Shown here: positions 43,310 to 51,990 of the stretch, piece after piece
How positions within the stretch are numbered: the first letter of the stretch is position 1
How the letters are laid out: the number at the start of each line of letters is the position of its first letter
DNA from: an uncultured Lachnospiraceae bacterium
GTDB lineage: Bacteria > Bacillota > Clostridia > Lachnospirales > Lachnospiraceae
NCBI GenBank assembly: GCA_947652735.1
Contig: CANTEG010000005.1
Coordinates: 62,001-126,000, forward strand
Direction of reading: 5' to 3'
Length of the DNA: 64,000 bases
Translations under genes and position numbers: made by a program
The notes under the pieces: generated by a model
The model's input: the letters and a program-made list of their open reading frames with translations, nothing else
What the model was told of the DNA's origin: nothing
Databases searched by the model: none

Positions 43310-43891
43310 ATGGATATTCAGAAATTGCTTGAAGAAATATTAAATTGTCATAAAGAAAAAAATATTATTGCATACAGCAGAAAATTGCTTAAAAAATGTT
43401 CGTTTAACAGTGGCGAATGTGCCCGGAATCTTTGTAATTTGACATATTGGTTATATGTCTATGGCTATGAAGATGCGGTAATCGCTCTATGTGAAATTAC
43501 ACACGATGTTGAATTTCCAGGCAAAGGAAAATTTAATGTATGGGATTATCTTTTGCTTGTGTGGGGATTAGAGGTTTATATATTAAAGAAAAATGGAAAA
43601 AACGTTGAGGCGGAAGATAGAATTAAAATTATGGATAAGTATTGGAAATCTTCTCCGTTATCAGAACAGGAAGAAATCGAGCGGAGAAATAGATTTACTT
43701 ATGAGTATGCGGCAAAACAGGATAGAATCTTAAATGAAACGTCAAAAGTACAAGCAAATCGTTATAGGCTTTTGGCATTAACTCACCTGATAGGACTTAC
43801 CTATACAGGGTTATTTCCAAAATTGTGGGAGGCAAAAGCGTTAGTAGATAAAACGATAGATGATTACATATTAATATTAAAAGAAGTGTAA
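43310..43891 (+). CDS. Hypothetical helical protein
   Basis: A 193-residue soluble, mostly helical protein containing paired helices with NLCNLTYWLYVYGYEDA and the segment FNVWDYLLLVWGLEVYI. This pattern resembles a DUF6707-type family of accessory or immunity-like proteins (low-certainty recollection). The start at 43310 was chosen over one 21 nt upstream because it follows the small upstream frame. A bidirectional terminator follows. Confidence 0.5.
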   Translation: MDIQKLLEEILNCHKEKNIIAYSRKLLKKCSFNSGECARNLCNLTYWLYVYGYEDAVIALCEITHDVEFPGKGKFNVWDYLLLVWGLEVYILKKNGKNVEAEDRIKIMDKYWKSSPLSEQEEIERRNRFTYEYAAKQDRILNETSKVQANRYRLLALTHLIGLTYTGLFPKLWEAKALVDKTIDDYILILKEV

Positions 43892-43966
43892 GTGCTTTTT
43901 GCGTAGTAAATTTAATATGTGTAATTAGATATATAAAATGGATATCAGAAAGATAACAAAAAGTTA

Positions 43967-44005
43967 AAATTCCTATACCTAACATGAGATTAGGCATAGG
44001 AATTT
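43967..44005. terminator. Bidirectional terminator
   Basis: 16-bp stem with one mismatch, AAATTCCTATACCTAA against TTAGGCATAGGAATTT, 7-nt loop; A-run on the left gives T5 on the minus strand. Confidence 0.8.
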
Positions 44006-44010
44006 GTTTG

Positions 44011-45249
44011 TCATCCACCGATTTTTGTTACACCCACATATATCTGTGATATTTTATACCATGTAGGATAGTCAACGATACCCGACTGCGGCATGTTGAA
44101 TACTCTCTGGAAGACCTTTACGGCATTTGCGGTGCCCTGACCATATATTCCGTCAACGGCAATTGTCGGTATTGCACTGTAAACCTGTGCAATACGGTTT
44201 AGCTGTTCCTGAATCTGCAATACGGCTTCACCGCTTGAGCCTATAGTTAGGTCGTAGCCTGGATAGGATGCAGGTATTCCTGATATAATTTCAGCAGAGT
44301 TAATATATACGTTATCTCCGTAGTAATATCTTAGAATTTCTATTGCAGAAAAGCCGTCATCTCCAAGTGCCTTTGAACCCCATTGTGTCATCCAGTTCGG
44401 GCAGGAAACACGTTTTCCGTCACAATACTGGGTAAGAATCGGCTGCTTTATGTTCGGACGCGATATGAAATTGTTGTATAGACTGTCAACGACACGCTCT
44501 ATACTTTCGTATGTGGTTTTTCCATATATCCACTTATGGTCAAAAGCAGTGGATGAGGTGATTGTAAAATTATATCCCTTATTGCGATACCATTCCGTGT
44601 AAACTCTGTTTAGCGTAAACGACATAATTGCCAGAACATTTGCCTGTATTGTCGATTCGGGCCATGTTGAGTATATTTCGCAGCTTGCTACATTTTTGAT
44701 ATAGTCGAGATATGGTACATAGTAGTCGGTAGCAGTTGAATCGCTTGGTGTTCCGTTGTGGACAACAATTGTTTCGGGAACAACAACACTTCTTAGGACA
44801 ATTTCGCCTGATTCGTTAATCGGTTTTATTTCCGCCTCGGCAATCTTAGGTGGATAATATTCCCATAATGTGTGTCCGCCGATAACGGTTGGATTGTATA
44901 TGTATTGCTGTGTAACATCTGGAATCAGCTTAATATTCTGCACACCTGTCTGTGTGGAGAATATTTGTACACCAGTTATCAGTTGCTCGTAATATCCTGG
45001 AGCGGTTATCCTGATATTATATTCGGAATAGGGTTGGTTGTCAGTAGGTTCCATACTGTATTCAATAGGTGGAGCAGCAAGGTCAATTGTTTCTGAATTT
45101 CCACTTTCATCAGTTTCTAAAGTTTCAAGGACGGTATTCGGTGTTCCTGTATTTGCAATTTCAATTGTTGCATTTTCTATAGGGACAACACCACTTTCTC
45201 CTGTAACATTTATCCTCAGCATTCCTGTATCAATGTTATTTGAATCCAT
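44011..45249 (-). CDS. SpoIID-like protein with C-terminal peptidoglycan-binding domain
   Basis: A 412-residue protein. The N-terminal ~120 residues are beta-rich, Ig-like. The middle resembles the SpoIID/LytB transglycosylase domain: ASCEIYSTWPESTIQANVLA with the expected catalytic Glu, followed by a Tyr/Arg-rich helical region. The C-terminus is a PG_binding_1 domain (about 338-400, GSSGEAVLQIQEQLN and GIYGQGTANAVKVFQ). It likely acts on cell wall or spore cortex. No signal peptide is seen, so it may act inside the mother cell. Only a weak ribosome site precedes the ATG. Confidence 0.75.
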   Translation of the reverse strand: MDSNNIDTGMLRINVTGESGVVPIENATIEIANTGTPNTVLETLETDESGNSETIDLAAPPIEYSMEPTDNQPYSEYNIRITAPGYYEQLITGVQIFSTQTGVQNIKLIPDVTQQYIYNPTVIGGHTLWEYYPPKIAEAEIKPINESGEIVLRSVVVPETIVVHNGTPSDSTATDYYVPYLDYIKNVASCEIYSTWPESTIQANVLAIMSFTLNRVYTEWYRNKGYNFTITSSTAFDHKWIYGKTTYESIERVVDSLYNNFISRPNIKQPILTQYCDGKRVSCPNWMTQWGSKALGDDGFSAIEILRYYYGDNVYINSAEIISGIPASYPGYDLTIGSSGEAVLQIQEQLNRIAQVYSAIPTIAVDGIYGQGTANAVKVFQRVFNMPQSGIVDYPTWYKISQIYVGVTKIGG

Positions 45250-45361
45250 ATATTTAATCCTGAAATGACGTTGTTATATTATATGCCTGCGGAGAATAAA
45301 AATGTCAAAGGAGATTATTTTTATATCATGATAAGAACCGAAAAATTCTTTTTACTTCCTA

Positions 45362-45390
45362 TTGACGATTTGAAAAACAGGGAATATTAT
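45362..45390 (+). promoter_or_regulatory. Sigma-A promoter
   Basis: TTGACG (45362-45367), 17-nt spacer, TATTAT (45385-45390), 35 nt before the next start codon. Confidence 0.8.
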
Positions 45391-45425
45391 AAATAGGTAA
45401 AATTTAACATTAAGGAGGTATAAGT

Positions 45426-45767
45426 ATGAATAGCAGACAATTAGCTTTTACGGTTATTGCATCTTTACAGCAAGAAATAATCGGAGCCAACATTATGTAT
45501 CTTGACGGCGCAAATGCATACACGAAAACACAGGCAAAAGCACATGATATAGTTCATAATTACCTTAATGTCGTGAAATGCGATTCAGGGGACGCATTAG
45601 TCGCTGCCAAGAAGTTTGTCAATTCAGAGGAATCTGATTTGATTGTGATTGATTCAATTCATGAATCGGATCTAGTTAAAAACATGAGCGATAAGGAAAT
45701 AACCGCTTTTTTTAATAGTGTCTTAAAAGATGCCAAGAAATCAAAAGTCGCAGTGCTCGTTATCTGA
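45426..45767 (+). CDS. Hypothetical protein (113 aa)
   Basis: A 113-residue soluble protein of alternating helices and strands, ending KKSKVAVLVI. The family is unrecognised. The N-terminal half is rich in Ala and Gln; the middle has an acidic SEESDLIVIDSIHESD segment. Strong AAGGAGG site and a clear promoter indicate a real, expressed gene. A nested inverted repeat follows. Confidence 0.6.
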   Translation: MNSRQLAFTVIASLQQEIIGANIMYLDGANAYTKTQAKAHDIVHNYLNVVKCDSGDALVAAKKFVNSEESDLIVIDSIHESDLVKNMSDKEITAFFNSVLKDAKKSKVAVLVI

Positions 45768-45800
45768 AATTATTTTTGTAAATTATTAGTTACATGTGTT

Positions 45801-45861
45801 GAAGCTTTTTTAGAACTTTTATTAAGTGCATGAGCACTTTTCAAGGCTCTAAAAAAGCTTC
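45801..45861. repeat. Nested inverted repeats
   Basis: Outer 14-nt arms GAAGCTTTTTTAGA (45801-45814) and its complement (45848-45861) enclose an inner AAGTGC/GCACTT hairpin. No long T-run follows. Confidence 0.6.
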
Positions 45862-45907
45862 ATTATTAATGTACAGCTTCACAATTGGTTCATTCAATAT
45901 ATAAAGT

Positions 45908-46555
45908 TTATGCATTTTTTGCAGAGAAAGAAAGGGAGAAGGTAATTCCCTTTCCTGCATTTGGGATAATCAGGGCAGCCACGCAGTCTGCTGCGAAAAT
46001 CAGAAGCAAAATTATGTTGATAATATTTCGCATGGGTCGAGGAATTTTCAGCCAGAGTCTGGTTATAAAATCAGACAGAAAGCAAATCCAGACAGTGCCT
46101 GCAATGCCAAACCCCAGAGCAGATGCCAGACAGATATAACCATGGTAATTTAAAAAGTATCCACCATAGTCCCAGTAGCGGAGTCCCCAAACTGCATCTA
46201 AAAAATATCCAATGCCTAATTCCAAAAGAGTTCCAATTAGCATAGTAAGGAAAAAGATGGTAATAGGATGATGCTTTTTGACTGGTGCGGAATGAGAGAT
46301 ACGCCGTAGAGGATTTCCAAGCAAAAGATAGAACAGAACAGCACCTGTCCCATAAACGGGCAACCACGGACCATAAAGAAAGCCACGGTTGCAAAAGCGT
46401 CCATCCTTAAATAAAAAAATCAGAACCTCCCAGAGAAATCCGCCAATAGAGGCAAGGAAAAAGAAGAATACCATTTGGGAGATTAGGAAGAAAAATGTTT
46501 TATTCTTAGGGCAATTGAGTTGTGGAAAAATTGTTTTGTCTTTATTCTTTTTCAT
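45908..46555 (-). CDS. CmpB-type putative membrane protein (ABC_trans_CmpB)
   Basis: A 215-residue integral membrane protein with five or so helices. The family motif FLASIGGFLWEVLIFLF, GFLYGPWLPVYGTGAV and the later WDYGGYFLNYHGYICLASALGFG identify the ABC_trans_CmpB group, annotated as putative ABC permeases though the function is unproven. The start at 46555 is the first ATG inside the conserved part; the upstream open frame to 46795 does not look like protein. The nearest GGAGG is about 15 nt away. Confidence 0.75.
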   Translation of the reverse strand: MKKNKDKTIFPQLNCPKNKTFFFLISQMVFFFFLASIGGFLWEVLIFLFKDGRFCNRGFLYGPWLPVYGTGAVLFYLLLGNPLRRISHSAPVKKHHPITIFFLTMLIGTLLELGIGYFLDAVWGLRYWDYGGYFLNYHGYICLASALGFGIAGTVWICFLSDFITRLWLKIPRPMRNIINIILLLIFAADCVAALIIPNAGKGITFSLSFSAKNA

Positions 46556-46738
46556 ATTCTTGTGTGGTAGTCCTCCGATATTGCTTATATAGGTACATGG
46601 GATGCTTTTGCAGTCAATGTCAGAGATAGTATATCCAAAGAGAAACAATGTATGTGAGTGAATGATTGAAATATAAAAATCTAAAACCGTTGTAGATGTT
46701 ATTTTGGTAGAATAGCAGGTGCGTTTATGGTAGAATAG

Positions 46739-46891
46739 AAAAGTACGAATGAAGTTGTTAAGGTGAATGACCCTTTGTATGGGCAAGAGTATCAATTTGA
46801 CATTTATACAGTTATTATCAATGGGCAGGAACAGAAATTTGTGGCAGGAGAGTTTAATAACTGCGTTTGGGGATTCTATATTCTCAAATAA
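46739..46891 (+). pseudogene. 3' remnant of a gene
   Basis: An open frame of about 50 codons without ATG, preceded in frame by TAG, with protein-like C-terminus (GQEYQFDIYTVIING, then VWGFYILK). It looks like the end of a secreted or small conserved protein whose front is gone. No recognisable start or ribosome site. It occupies the 400-nt gap between the CmpB and GNAT genes, in which I see nothing else. Confidence 0.4.
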
Positions 46892-46955
46892 TAAATGAAA
46901 ATTTATTTAGGTCGGATTGGGATTTTTATTAATTTCCGGTAATAGGAGCAACAAT

Positions 46956-47372
46956 ATGATAATGAAATATATGGAGAAACAGGATAAGGACTTTGTGATA
47001 AGCATTGATAAGCATGTAAGTGATATTGGGTATGATAGGCATGTTTATACAAAAACAGGTTATATAATGTGGGAAGAAAATGTATCCATAGGGTTGCTGC
47101 ATTACAGCATTATATGGGACAATCTTCCCTTTTTGAATTTTATATTTGTGGACAAAAAATACAGAAATAGGGGATTTGCTTCGCAGGCACTTGCTTTTTG
47201 GGAAGAGGATATGAAGCAGCAAGGCTATAAAATGACTTTAGTTTCAACACAGGTTGATGAAGAAGCACAACATTTATATCGAAAATTAGGATATATAGAT
47301 TGTGGAGGATTGGTATTGAATAATACCCCTTTTGACCAACCTATGGAACTGTTTCTTAGAAAAGTTTTGTAG
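46956..47372 (+). CDS. GNAT family N-acetyltransferase
   Basis: A 138-residue acetyltransferase. The core has FLNFIFVDKKYRNRGFASQALAFWE, the acetyl-CoA binding R-N-R-G-F-A loop, and a C-terminal AQHLYRKLGY segment. The substrate is unknown. The start at 46956 follows GGAG at 7 nt and is preferred to an upstream in-frame codon. Confidence 0.85.
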   Translation: MIMKYMEKQDKDFVISIDKHVSDIGYDRHVYTKTGYIMWEENVSIGLLHYSIIWDNLPFLNFIFVDKKYRNRGFASQALAFWEEDMKQQGYKMTLVSTQVDEEAQHLYRKLGYIDCGGLVLNNTPFDQPMELFLRKVL

Positions 47373-47400
47373 AAGATAACGACACGAGGAGATGTAACTA

Positions 47401-48069
47401 ATGTTTGAAGAAATATTTAAGAGAAAAAAGCTGAATGTAACAAAGCTTCTTGCATATGGTTTTGAGCATGCAGACGGAACATATACATATAAAACAAGCA
47501 TTATGGACGACAGCTTTTCGCTGTATATCACCATTGATAAAAAAGGTATGGCCGATACATCGTTGACGGATGTAGAAAGTGGCGAGGAATACACACTTTA
47601 CAAGACAAATGCACTTGGTGCATTTGTGGGTGAGGTGCGGCTTAAAATTGAAGAGGTTTTACTTGATATTTCGGATAAATGTTACAGTCCTGAGATATTT
47701 AAGGCAAAGCAGTCCAAAATGCTGATAGAGTATGTCAGGGAAACGTATGGGGATGAACTTGAATTTTTGTGGCCATCGTCACCTGACAATGCCATATGGC
47801 GAAGAAAAGACAATAAAAAATGGTATGGTGTTCTTCTTACCATTCCAAGGTGTAAACTTGGCATTGACTCACTGGAGATTGTGGAGGTGGTTGACCTTAG
47901 GGCGGAACCAAAGGAGCTGGAAGAACTGGTTGATAGGGAGCTTTATTTTCCAGGGTGGCATATGAACAAGAAACACTGGTATACGATTATTTTGGATGGC
48001 TCAGTGCCAAATGATGAACTGTTTCGAAGAATAGACCAAAGCTATGCCTTGGATGACAAGAAATCATAA
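47401..48069 (+). CDS. MmcQ/YjbR family protein
   Basis: A 222-residue protein with an N-terminal domain of about 90 residues and a C-terminal YjbR domain. The latter is marked by EFLWPSSPDNAIWRRKDNKKWY, LYFPGWHMNKKHWYTIILDG and the end LFRRIDQSYAL, all typical of this double-wing DNA-binding-like fold. The precise function is unknown. GAGGAG precedes the ATG. Confidence 0.82.
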   Translation: MFEEIFKRKKLNVTKLLAYGFEHADGTYTYKTSIMDDSFSLYITIDKKGMADTSLTDVESGEEYTLYKTNALGAFVGEVRLKIEEVLLDISDKCYSPEIFKAKQSKMLIEYVRETYGDELEFLWPSSPDNAIWRRKDNKKWYGVLLTIPRCKLGIDSLEIVEVVDLRAEPKELEELVDRELYFPGWHMNKKHWYTIILDGSVPNDELFRRIDQSYALDDKKS

Positions 48070-48157
48070 TATGGCATTTTGTTTTAACTGGCACCTGAAA
48101 ATATCTGCACTATTATGACAGAGAAACTTTGTTGTAATAGATGTAAAGAAAAAATAC

Positions 48158-48186
48158 TTGACATTGTCCTTTCGATGGTTTATGAT
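48158..48186 (+). promoter_or_regulatory. Sigma-A promoter of the ylxM-ffh operon
   Basis: Consensus TTGACA (48158-48163), 17-nt spacer, TATGAT (48181-48186). Confidence 0.88.
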
Positions 48187-48231
48187 ACAGAAGATTTGTA
48201 AAGCAAAATAACTTTACAGGTGGTGTGGAAT

Positions 48232-48588
48232 ATGGAAAAGATTGTCAGGCAGTCGTTACTTTATGATTTTTATGGTGAACTGTTGACAGAGCATCAAAAA
48301 AGTATATACGAGGATGTGGCAATGAATGACCTATCCTATTCCGAGATAGCAAGGTTGAACGGAATATCCAGACAGGGCGTTTATGATATGATAAAACGCT
48401 GTGATAAGATACTGGAGGATTATGAGGCGAAACTTAAACTGGTTGAGCGGTTTGCTGCTGCAAGAGAAAAAGCCGAGAACATAAAAAGTAAGGTACTTAT
48501 CATTAAGGAACAAAATACAAATCCTGATTTAGAAGAGATGATTGATTGTCTGGGTGAACTTACAGATGGATTATTAGATGAGTTTTAA
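48232..48588 (+). CDS. ylxM: YlxM family DNA-binding protein
   Basis: A 118-residue protein (UPF0122) with an N-terminal sigma-70 region 4-like helix-turn-helix: [24 protein letters not shown] and [13 protein letters not shown]. It is nearly always next to ffh and is thought to modulate the signal recognition particle pathway. The ATG at 48232 follows AGGTGGTG. First gene of the operon. Confidence 0.92.
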   Translation: MEKIVRQSLLYDFYGELLTEHQKSIYEDVAMNDLSYSEIARLNGISRQGVYDMIKRCDKILEDYEAKLKLVERFAAAREKAENIKSKVLIIKEQNTNPDLEEMIDCLGELTDGLLDEF

Positions 48589-48634
48589 CGAAATGTGAAT
48601 GGGTAAAGTATGACTATATTTTAGGAGGTATTGC

Positions 48635-49981
48635 ATGGCTTTTGATAGTTTGACGGACAAACTGCAAAATGTATTTAAGAGGCTTAGAAGCAAGGGTATG
48701 CTTACGGAAGCTGATGTTAAGGAAGCCATGAAAGAGGTTAAGAGAGCACTTCTTGAGGCTGATGTTAACTTTAAGGTTGTAAAGCAGTTTATTAATTCAG
48801 TAAGCGAAAGAGCAGTTGGTGAGGAAGTTCTGAAAGGACTAAATCCTGGTCAGATGGTCATAAAGGTAGTGAAAGAGGAAATGGATAAGCTTATGGGTTC
48901 AGAGACCACAGAGCTTAAATTTCTTCCGTCAAATGAAGTTACCGTTATTATGATGTGCGGTCTTCAGGGTGCAGGTAAAACTACTACGGTTGCAAAGCTT
49001 GCAGGAAAATACAAGAATAAGGGTAAGAAACCGTTACTGGTTGCTTGTGACATATATAGACCTGCTGCAATTAAGCAGCTCGAAATCAATGGAGAAAAGG
49101 TTGGTGTTCCCGTATTTACAATGGGAGATGGTCATAAGCCTGTCAATATAGCAAAGGCAGCCATAGAACATGCACAAAAAAATGGTCTCAATCTCGTATT
49201 TTTAGATACGGCAGGACGTCTTCATGTTGACGAGGACATGATGAACGAGCTGATTGAGATAAAAGAAAATGTTTCGGTCACACATACAATACTCACCGTT
49301 GATGCGATGACAGGACAGGATGCAGTAAATGTGGCAACAAGCTTCAACGACAAGATAGGCATTGACGGGGTAATCCTTACAAAGCTGGACGGTGATACGA
49401 GAGGCGGTGCCGCACTGTCAATCAAGGCAGTAACGGGAAAGCCTATATTATTTGCAGGTATGGGAGAAAAGCTTGAGGATTTGGAACAGTTTTATCCTGA
49501 CCGTATGGCGAGCCGTATTCTTGGAATGGGAGACGTTGAAAGTCTCATAGAAAAGGCGCAAAATGCAATTGATGAAGAAAAAGCAAGGGAGATGGAGCAG
49601 AAGTTCAAAAAGGCGAGCTTTGACTTCAACGACCTTTTAGATAACATGGAGCAAATGGAGAAAATGGGAGGCATAGGGGATTTGCTTAATATGCTTCCAG
49701 GATTTGGCTCAAATAAGCAGCTAAGGGACATTGAAATTGACGATAAGGCAATGAACATGCCAAAAGCAATCATACTTTCCATGACACCACAGGAAAGAAG
49801 TAATCCTGACATAATCAATCCGAGCAGAAAAAAGAGGATTGCAGACGGTGCAGGTGTACCTGTAAGCGAGGTGAACAAGCTGATTAAGCAGCTTGAACAG
49901 TCAAGAAAAATGATGAAGCAGATGTCGGGTCTTATGGGTGGAAAGAAGAAAGGCGGTTTCAGGCTGCCGTTTGGATTATGA
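48635..49981 (+). CDS. ffh: Signal recognition particle protein Ffh
   Basis: SRP GTPase of 448 residues. The N domain is followed by the G domain with GLQGAGKTTTVAKLA, DTAGRLHVD and TKLDGDTRGGAA, then the methionine-rich M domain ending KMMKQMSGLMGGKKKGGF, which binds SRP RNA and signal peptides. AGGAGG precedes the ATG. Confidence 0.97.
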   Translation: MAFDSLTDKLQNVFKRLRSKGMLTEADVKEAMKEVKRALLEADVNFKVVKQFINSVSERAVGEEVLKGLNPGQMVIKVVKEEMDKLMGSETTELKFLPSNEVTVIMMCGLQGAGKTTTVAKLAGKYKNKGKKPLLVACDIYRPAAIKQLEINGEKVGVPVFTMGDGHKPVNIAKAAIEHAQKNGLNLVFLDTAGRLHVDEDMMNELIEIKENVSVTHTILTVDAMTGQDAVNVATSFNDKIGIDGVILTKLDGDTRGGAALSIKAVTGKPILFAGMGEKLEDLEQFYPDRMASRILGMGDVESLIEKAQNAIDEEKAREMEQKFKKASFDFNDLLDNMEQMEKMGGIGDLLNMLPGFGSNKQLRDIEIDDKAMNMPKAIILSMTPQERSNPDIINPSRKKRIADGAGVPVSEVNKLIKQLEQSRKMMKQMSGLMGGKKKGGFRLPFGL

Positions 49982-50030
49982 TAATAGATTTAACTATTAT
50001 AGATAATATTAAATTCAAGGAGGTGAAAAC

Positions 50031-50276
50031 ATGGCAGTAAAAATCAGACTTAGAAGAATGGGATACAAGAAGCATCCTTTTTATAGAGTAATCGTAGCTG
50101 ACTCTAGATCACCTAGAGATGGTAGATTTATCGATGAGATAGGTACTTACGACCCAAATCAGGAACCTGCAGCTGTAAAGATTGATGCAGATGCAGCAAA
50201 GAAGTGGCTTGCAAACGGTGCGCAGCCTACAGAAACAGTAGCTAAGCTTTTGAAGCAGGCAGGTATCGAGAAGTAA
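50031..50276 (+). CDS. rpsP: 30S ribosomal protein S16
   Basis: S16 of 81 residues, beginning [20 protein letters not shown] and carrying [16 protein letters not shown], both invariant features. AAGGAGG lies 8 nt before the ATG. In the conserved ffh-rpsP-khpA-rimM-trmD order. Confidence 0.98.
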   Translation: MAVKIRLRRMGYKKHPFYRVIVADSRSPRDGRFIDEIGTYDPNQEPAAVKIDADAAKKWLANGAQPTETVAKLLKQAGIEK

Positions 50277-50296
50277 TACAAGGGAGGTGCATTTTT

Positions 50297-50524
50297 TTGA
50301 AAGAATTAGTAGAATTTATAGCAAAATCTCTTGTTGATAGCCCTGATGAGGTTGTTGTAAATGAAACCATCGAGGAAGATACTATTACAATTGAATTAAA
50401 GGTTGCACCAGATGATATGGGTAAAGTTATAGGTAAACAGGGAAGAATAGCTAAATCCATTCGTACTGTTGTTAAGGCAGCAGCGTCAAAGGGTGACAAG
50501 AAGGTAATTGTAGATATTAAGTAA
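50297..50524 (+). CDS. khpA: KH domain RNA-binding protein KhpA
   Basis: A 75-residue single KH-domain protein (YlqC). The GKVIGKQGRIAKSIR motif is the RNA-binding GxxG loop. KhpA partners with KhpB in RNA control of cell division in Gram-positives. TTG start after GGGAGGTG. Confidence 0.93.
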   Translation: MKELVEFIAKSLVDSPDEVVVNETIEEDTITIELKVAPDDMGKVIGKQGRIAKSIRTVVKAAASKGDKKVIVDIK

Positions 50525-50532
50525 TTTTGTAT

Positions 50533-50566
50533 AAGGGCTGTCACGTGTGGACAGTCCTTTTATTCT
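50533..50566 (+). terminator. Terminator after khpA
   Basis: AAGGGCTGTC / GACAGTCCTT stem followed by TTATTCTTTT. Confidence 0.75.
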
Positions 50567-50622
50567 TTTAAAAAATAAACCTTGTTTTGTATGTTTATTT
50601 TGTGGAGTATTTAGGAGCACAT

Positions 50623-51132
50623 ATGGAGGATATATTTAGAATAGGCGTTATAACAAGAACGCATGGATTAAAGGGAGAGGTAAAGGTTTACCCGACAACT
50701 GATGACGTAAACAGATTTAAAAATCTGAAGAAATGCTTCATCAGGACAAAAAAAGGTGATATTCATGTTGAAAAAAAGTCCTGTAAATTCTTTAAAAACA
50801 TGGTTATTTTAGCTTTTAAGGAATTTGATAATATAAATGATGTTGAAGTATTTAAGGATTGTGATATATATGTTACAAGGGAAGATGCAGTTCCTCTTAA
50901 GGAGGATGAGTATTATATATCGGATGTCATAGATTCAGATGTTTATGATGAAAAAGGGAAAGGTCTCGGAAAAATAAAGGATGTTATCCAGACAGGTGCA
51001 AATGATGTATTTGTTGTTTCTATGGAGGACGGCAAGGAGCTTCTCCTGCCTGTTATAAATGACTGTGTACTTGAAATAAATGCTAAGGAAAAAACAGTTG
51101 TTGTAAAGTTAATGAAAGGAATGCTTGATTAG
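50623..51132 (+). CDS. rimM: Ribosome maturation factor RimM
   Basis: A 169-residue 16S rRNA maturation factor that binds S19. It has an N-terminal beta-barrel (FRIGVITRTHGLKGEVKVYP) and a C-terminal PRC barrel (EYYISDVIDSDVYDEKG, LLPVINDCVLEIN). The ATG at 50623 follows TTAGGAG; an upstream start gives a spurious extension. It abuts trmD. Confidence 0.95.
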   Translation: MEDIFRIGVITRTHGLKGEVKVYPTTDDVNRFKNLKKCFIRTKKGDIHVEKKSCKFFKNMVILAFKEFDNINDVEVFKDCDIYVTREDAVPLKEDEYYISDVIDSDVYDEKGKGLGKIKDVIQTGANDVFVVSMEDGKELLLPVINDCVLEINAKEKTVVVKLMKGMLD

Positions 51133-51834
51133 ATGAATTTTCATATATTAACCCTGTTTCCTGACATGGTTATGTCAGGTCTTAAGGAAAGTATAACAGG
51201 GCGTGCAATGGAAAAAGGCTTAATAAATATAAATGCCATAAATATAAGAGACTTTGCAGGAAATAAATACGGGCATGTGGATGATTATACTTATGGCGGA
51301 GGAGCAGGAATGCTGATGCAGGCGGAACCTGTTTATAAGGCGTACAAATTTGTTGAGGAAACAGTGACAAAGCCGAGAGTACTTTACATGACACCTCAGG
51401 GGAAGCGTTTTGACCAAAAAATGGCAGAGGAGCTTTCGAAGGAGGATGACATTATTTTACTTTGCGGTCACTATGAAGGCATAGATGAGCGTGTTTTGGA
51501 TATGATAGTAACAGATCATGTATCCATAGGAGATTTTGTATTAACAGGCGGGGAGCTTCCTGCAATGATGATAGCAGATGCGGTGTCAAGACTTGTTCCG
51601 GGTGTTTTGGGGAGCGATGAAAGTGCAGTTTACGAATCATTTTACGATGGTCTGCTTGAGTATCCCCAGTACACAAGACCGGAAGAATTCATGGGTGTGA
51701 AGGTGCCTGAGGTACTTTTATCCGGACACCATAAGAACATAGAAAAATGGAGACATGAGCAGGCACTGCTAAGAACAAAGGAACGCAGGCCTGATTTGTA
51801 CGAGAAATATGTGAAAGAGCATGATAATAAATAA
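51133..51834 (+). CDS. trmD: tRNA (guanine-N1)-methyltransferase TrmD
   Basis: SPOUT methyltransferase of 233 residues making m1G37 in tRNA. The trefoil-knot motifs are [13 protein letters not shown] and [26 protein letters not shown] is in the N-terminal half. Its ATG follows the rimM stop directly. rplS, which usually follows, is absent here and a tandem repeat takes its place. Confidence 0.96.
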   Translation: MNFHILTLFPDMVMSGLKESITGRAMEKGLININAINIRDFAGNKYGHVDDYTYGGGAGMLMQAEPVYKAYKFVEETVTKPRVLYMTPQGKRFDQKMAEELSKEDDIILLCGHYEGIDERVLDMIVTDHVSIGDFVLTGGELPAMMIADAVSRLVPGVLGSDESAVYESFYDGLLEYPQYTRPEEFMGVKVPEVLLSGHHKNIEKWRHEQALLRTKERRPDLYEKYVKEHDNK

Positions 51835-51872
51835 AATGATTTCTTGTATTGCGCTGTTGAATGATGTATAAT

Positions 51873-51961
51873 ATGTCCGAGCCGAAGGCGAAGCGGCTTA
51901 TGTCCGAGCTAAAGGCGAAGTGACCAATGTCCGAGCCGAAGGCGAAGTGACCAATGTCCGA
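51873..51961. repeat. 27-bp tandem repeat, three copies plus a partial
   Basis: Units 51873-51899, 51900-51926 and 51927-51953, each beginning ATGTCCGAG and containing AAGGCGAAG, then a partial ATGTCCGA. Each full unit has a GCCGAAGGC-type mini-hairpin, weakened in unit 2. It lies between trmD and a lipoprotein gene. Confidence 0.85.
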
Positions 51962-51990
51962 TATTTTTATTTTTAATGAGGAGAGTACTT

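Noticed and set aside
46556-46795. N-terminal extension of the CmpB-type protein
   Set aside because: The extra 80 residues lack family similarity and membrane pattern; the internal ATG begins the recognisable protein.
51873-51961. CRISPR array
   Set aside because: The units are head-to-tail repeats without spacers.
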